A stretch of 64,000 nucleotides of DNA, taken from positions 62,001 through 126,000 of the forward strand of contig NZ_JACPYU010000022.1 in the NCBI RefSeq assembly GCF_016195855.1, written 5' to 3'. Position 1 is the stretch's first letter; each line of letters begins with the position of its first letter. This DNA is from Aquabacterium sp. (lineage in GTDB: Bacteria; Pseudomonadota; Gammaproteobacteria; Burkholderiales; Burkholderiaceae_C). A program made the position numbers and the translations under genes. The notes beneath the pieces are model-generated. The model was not told the origin of the DNA. It did not search any database and saw only the letters and a list, made by a program, of their open reading frames with translations. Below are positions 62,334 to 64,000 of the stretch, one piece after another.

Positions 62334-64000
62334 TCAGAAGTCGATTTGTGCGGACAGGGTCACGGTGCGTTGTGTCATGGGAAAGAGGTAGATGTGCCCG
62401 AACGATGTGGGTGACTCGCGCCACGCCCGTTTGTCAAACAAATTGGTGACGCCGGCGCGCCAGGTCACAGTCTGAGGGCCCATGGTTTGGGTGGCGCGTA
62501 CGCCGACATCCACACGCGTCCAGGCTGGCAGCAGCACGGTGTTGCCAGCGTCGACCCAGCGGGCGCCTTCATGAACCACATCGGCCTGCAAGGTCACAGG
62601 CAGCGATGCGGCCCAGTTGTAGGCGCCGGAAAGCTTGACCGAGCGGCGTGGCACGTTGACCGGCGTTTTGCCATTGACGCCATCTGTGGCGCTGCCGTCG
62701 CGTTGCGCGTCGATCACCATGGCCGAGCCTGCAGCAGACCAAGCCCCCAGGCGTCCTTGCCAGTAGCCCTCCAGTCCCTGATGGGTGGCGCCGCCATCAG
62801 TCAGGTAAGCGCCGCCAACGTCACCCGCTACAGGGCGGTGGATGTGGAACCAATTGGCGCCCCACTGCTGGTTCAAGTGGCCGAGGCTGGTCTGCAGTGT
62901 GCGCTGGCTCTTCACACCCAACTCGAACTGGCGGCTCTTGAGTGCAGGCAGCACCTGGCCGGCATTGCTGTAGCTGCCGCCATAGGGCGCGGCTTCCACT
63001 TCGGCGCCTTCGCCCCAGCTGATGTAGGCGCGGGTCTGCGGGGAGAGGGTCCATGCCAACGCAGCCCATGGTGTGGTCAGGTCCTGGTCGATGGGCGTGG
63101 CCTGGCTGCCGTCCGTCGGGGCGCTCAGGCGCCGCAATTGCGTGTAGCGCAGGCCGAGCCAGGCTTGCCATTGCGGGCTGAAGGTGATCGCATCCTGAGC
63201 CATCCATTCTGTGGTGCGTTCGTGGCGATCGGCGACGACGTAAAGCGGCGTGGAGGCTGGGGCGAACGCCGAATAAGGATCGGAGAGCGTGCCTGTACCG
63301 ACCTGGTTATAGGCCTGCGTGCTCACATCGGTCAGGCGCACCGAGCGCAGCGCGCTCATCGTGAGGTCGTGCGTCATGCCAGCCACGTCGAGCTTGCCTT
63401 GGACTTGGGCAAGCAAGGAGCGGGTCAGGCGCAGCTCGTCTTCAGAGCGGAAGTCGTACAGGTCGAATTGGCCATCAGCGCAGTAGCGGTCGCCCAGGTA
63501 GTCGGGGCCCGCGCTGCAGCCGAAAGGAAAGGCCGCACGGTCGTTGGACTTCAATCGCTGCTCACCATAGGTGATGGTGCTGCGCCAGCCTTGCCCCAAG
63601 TCATTGCGGAGCCGTACCGTGCCGGTATCGCCCTGCATCTGAACGGGCAAGGTCCACGGCTGGTTGTTCAGGTTGAGGTTGGGGCTGTAGTCGTGTGCCG
63701 ATGGCAGTTGGGTGCCCAGCAGGCTCAGGCCGGGCACGCTGGGTTGGCTCATGTAGCTGTGTTCGTATTCGACTTCGATCACATGGCCGGGCGCCAGCTG
63801 GCGGTCCACCGCGAAGGCAAACAATTGCCGATGGCCGCGTGTGTTGTCGATGTGCGTGTTCAGGCGTTCAGCGGCCACGTTGACGCGCAAGCCCCACTCA
63901 TTGTTGGGGCCGCCGCGGTCGCCGATGTCGACGCTGGTCAGCAGGTCGCCAGCATCGTCTACCGAGACGATCGCCGTGCGCACCCGACCTTCCGGGCGCT
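62334..64000 (-). CDS. TonB-dependent outer-membrane receptor, 5' part missing
   Basis: At least 555 residues of the C-terminal beta barrel are present. The frame stays open to the right edge, so the signal peptide, TonB box and plug lie outside the window. Barrel features: alternating aromatic strands, VNVPRRSVKLSGAYNWA, VTNLFDKRAWRESPTSFGHIYLFPMTQRTVTLSAQIDF ending in Phe. Such receptors import siderophores or other chelates; VGVRATQTMG-like and NLFD segments fit the siderophore type, but the ligand is unknown. No regulatory neighbour is visible. Confidence 0.9.
   Translation of the reverse strand, partial: RPEGRVRTAIVSVDDAGDLLTSVDIGDRGGPNNEWGLRVNVAAERLNTHIDNTRGHRQLFAFAVDRQLAPGHVIEVEYEHSYMSQPSVPGLSLLGTQLPSAHDYSPNLNLNNQPWTLPVQMQGDTGTVRLRNDLGQGWRSTITYGEQRLKSNDRAAFPFGCSAGPDYLGDRYCADGQFDLYDFRSEDELRLTRSLLAQVQGKLDVAGMTHDLTMSALRSVRLTDVSTQAYNQVGTGTLSDPYSAFAPASTPLYVVADRHERTTEWMAQDAITFSPQWQAWLGLRYTQLRRLSAPTDGSQATPIDQDLTTPWAALAWTLSPQTRAYISWGEGAEVEAAPYGGSYSNAGQVLPALKSRQFELGVKSQRTLQTSLGHLNQQWGANWFHIHRPVAGDVGGAYLTDGGATHQGLEGYWQGRLGAWSAAGSAMVIDAQRDGSATDGVNGKTPVNVPRRSVKLSGAYNWAASLPVTLQADVVHEGARWVDAGNTVLLPAWTRVDVGVRATQTMGPQTVTWRAGVTNLFDKRAWRESPTSFGHIYLFPMTQRTVTLSAQIDF

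Noticed and set aside
1..64000. CRISPR arrays, insertion sequences with transposase, rRNA genes
   Set aside because: No regularly spaced repeats of 23-45 bases, no transposase-like frame and no rRNA-like sequence was found.

Overview
The window is GC-rich, densely coded DNA of a Gram-negative betaproteobacterium, most likely Burkholderiales (Comamonadaceae or the Leptothrix/Aquabacterium/Rubrivivax group). The family mix points there: DUF1841, DUF3422, TamA/TamB, CcoG, a cytochrome c4-like protein, paired SulP transporters and a PXPV-type His/Asp-rich protein. No species call is possible from sequence alone. About 62 protein genes and two tRNA genes are supported. Both window edges cut a gene.

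Layout. 0-5 kb: two small unknown genes, a type II (Ca2+-like) P-type ATPase, a YkgJ cysteine-cluster protein, an FKBP isomerase and a DUF1841 protein. 5-8.3 kb: a 1056-residue type I-secreted adhesin with an N-terminal retention module, Calx-beta, VWA and RTX parts. 8.4-12.3 kb: a diheme cytochrome, a MoxR-type AAA protein that has lost its Walker B segment, a membrane diguanylate cyclase and a CoxE-like VWA protein. 12.3-18.5 kb: tamA-tamB. 18.5-23.2 kb: DUF3422, then a divergent sulfur-stress locus: osmC on one side, bigR-DUF442-sulP-DUF2892 on the other, around one operator/promoter. 23.2-24.1 kb: a gene-free stretch holding two facing copies of a ~230-bp element with copy-specific terminal inverted repeats and conserved hairpins. 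24.1-29.7 kb: a nitrogen-compound operon (ABC transporter, creatininase-family amidohydrolase, GlnT-type glutamine synthetase, NikR-like regulator). 29.8-31.8 kb: D-Ala-D-Ala carboxypeptidase and lgt. 31.8-38.6 kb: sulfide:quinone oxidoreductase and an RND efflux pair, each followed by a CsoR-family repressor and preceded by operator-like palindromes. 38.6-49.7 kb: DUF3592, 5'-nucleotidase, second SulP, GAF protein, His/Asp-rich protein, ClpP-like protein, ABC-2 exporter, sensor kinase, sirtuin, and phosphate transporter with its PhoU-like partner.

49.8-55.8 kb: a tightly coupled six-gene operon (OleA-like ketosynthase, condensation-type acyltransferase, small membrane protein, OleC-type beta-lactone synthetase, OleD-type reductase, SDR) that resembles olefin/beta-lactone clusters but has no OleB. 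Next come ccoG, then a Baeyer-Villiger-type monooxygenase/SDR/lipase operon divergent from a TetR regulator, a small unknown gene, two tandem tRNA-Asn genes and the 3' part of a TonB-dependent receptor.

Working together: two separate loci deal with sulfide or persulfide (BigR/OsmC/DUF442/SulP and SQR/CsoR/DUF2892). The ole-like operon and the nearby oxygenase operon could make and break long-chain lipids. The best candidates for something undescribed are the paired structured element at 23.2-23.9 kb, the OleB-less lipid cluster, and the MoxR protein lacking Walker B.
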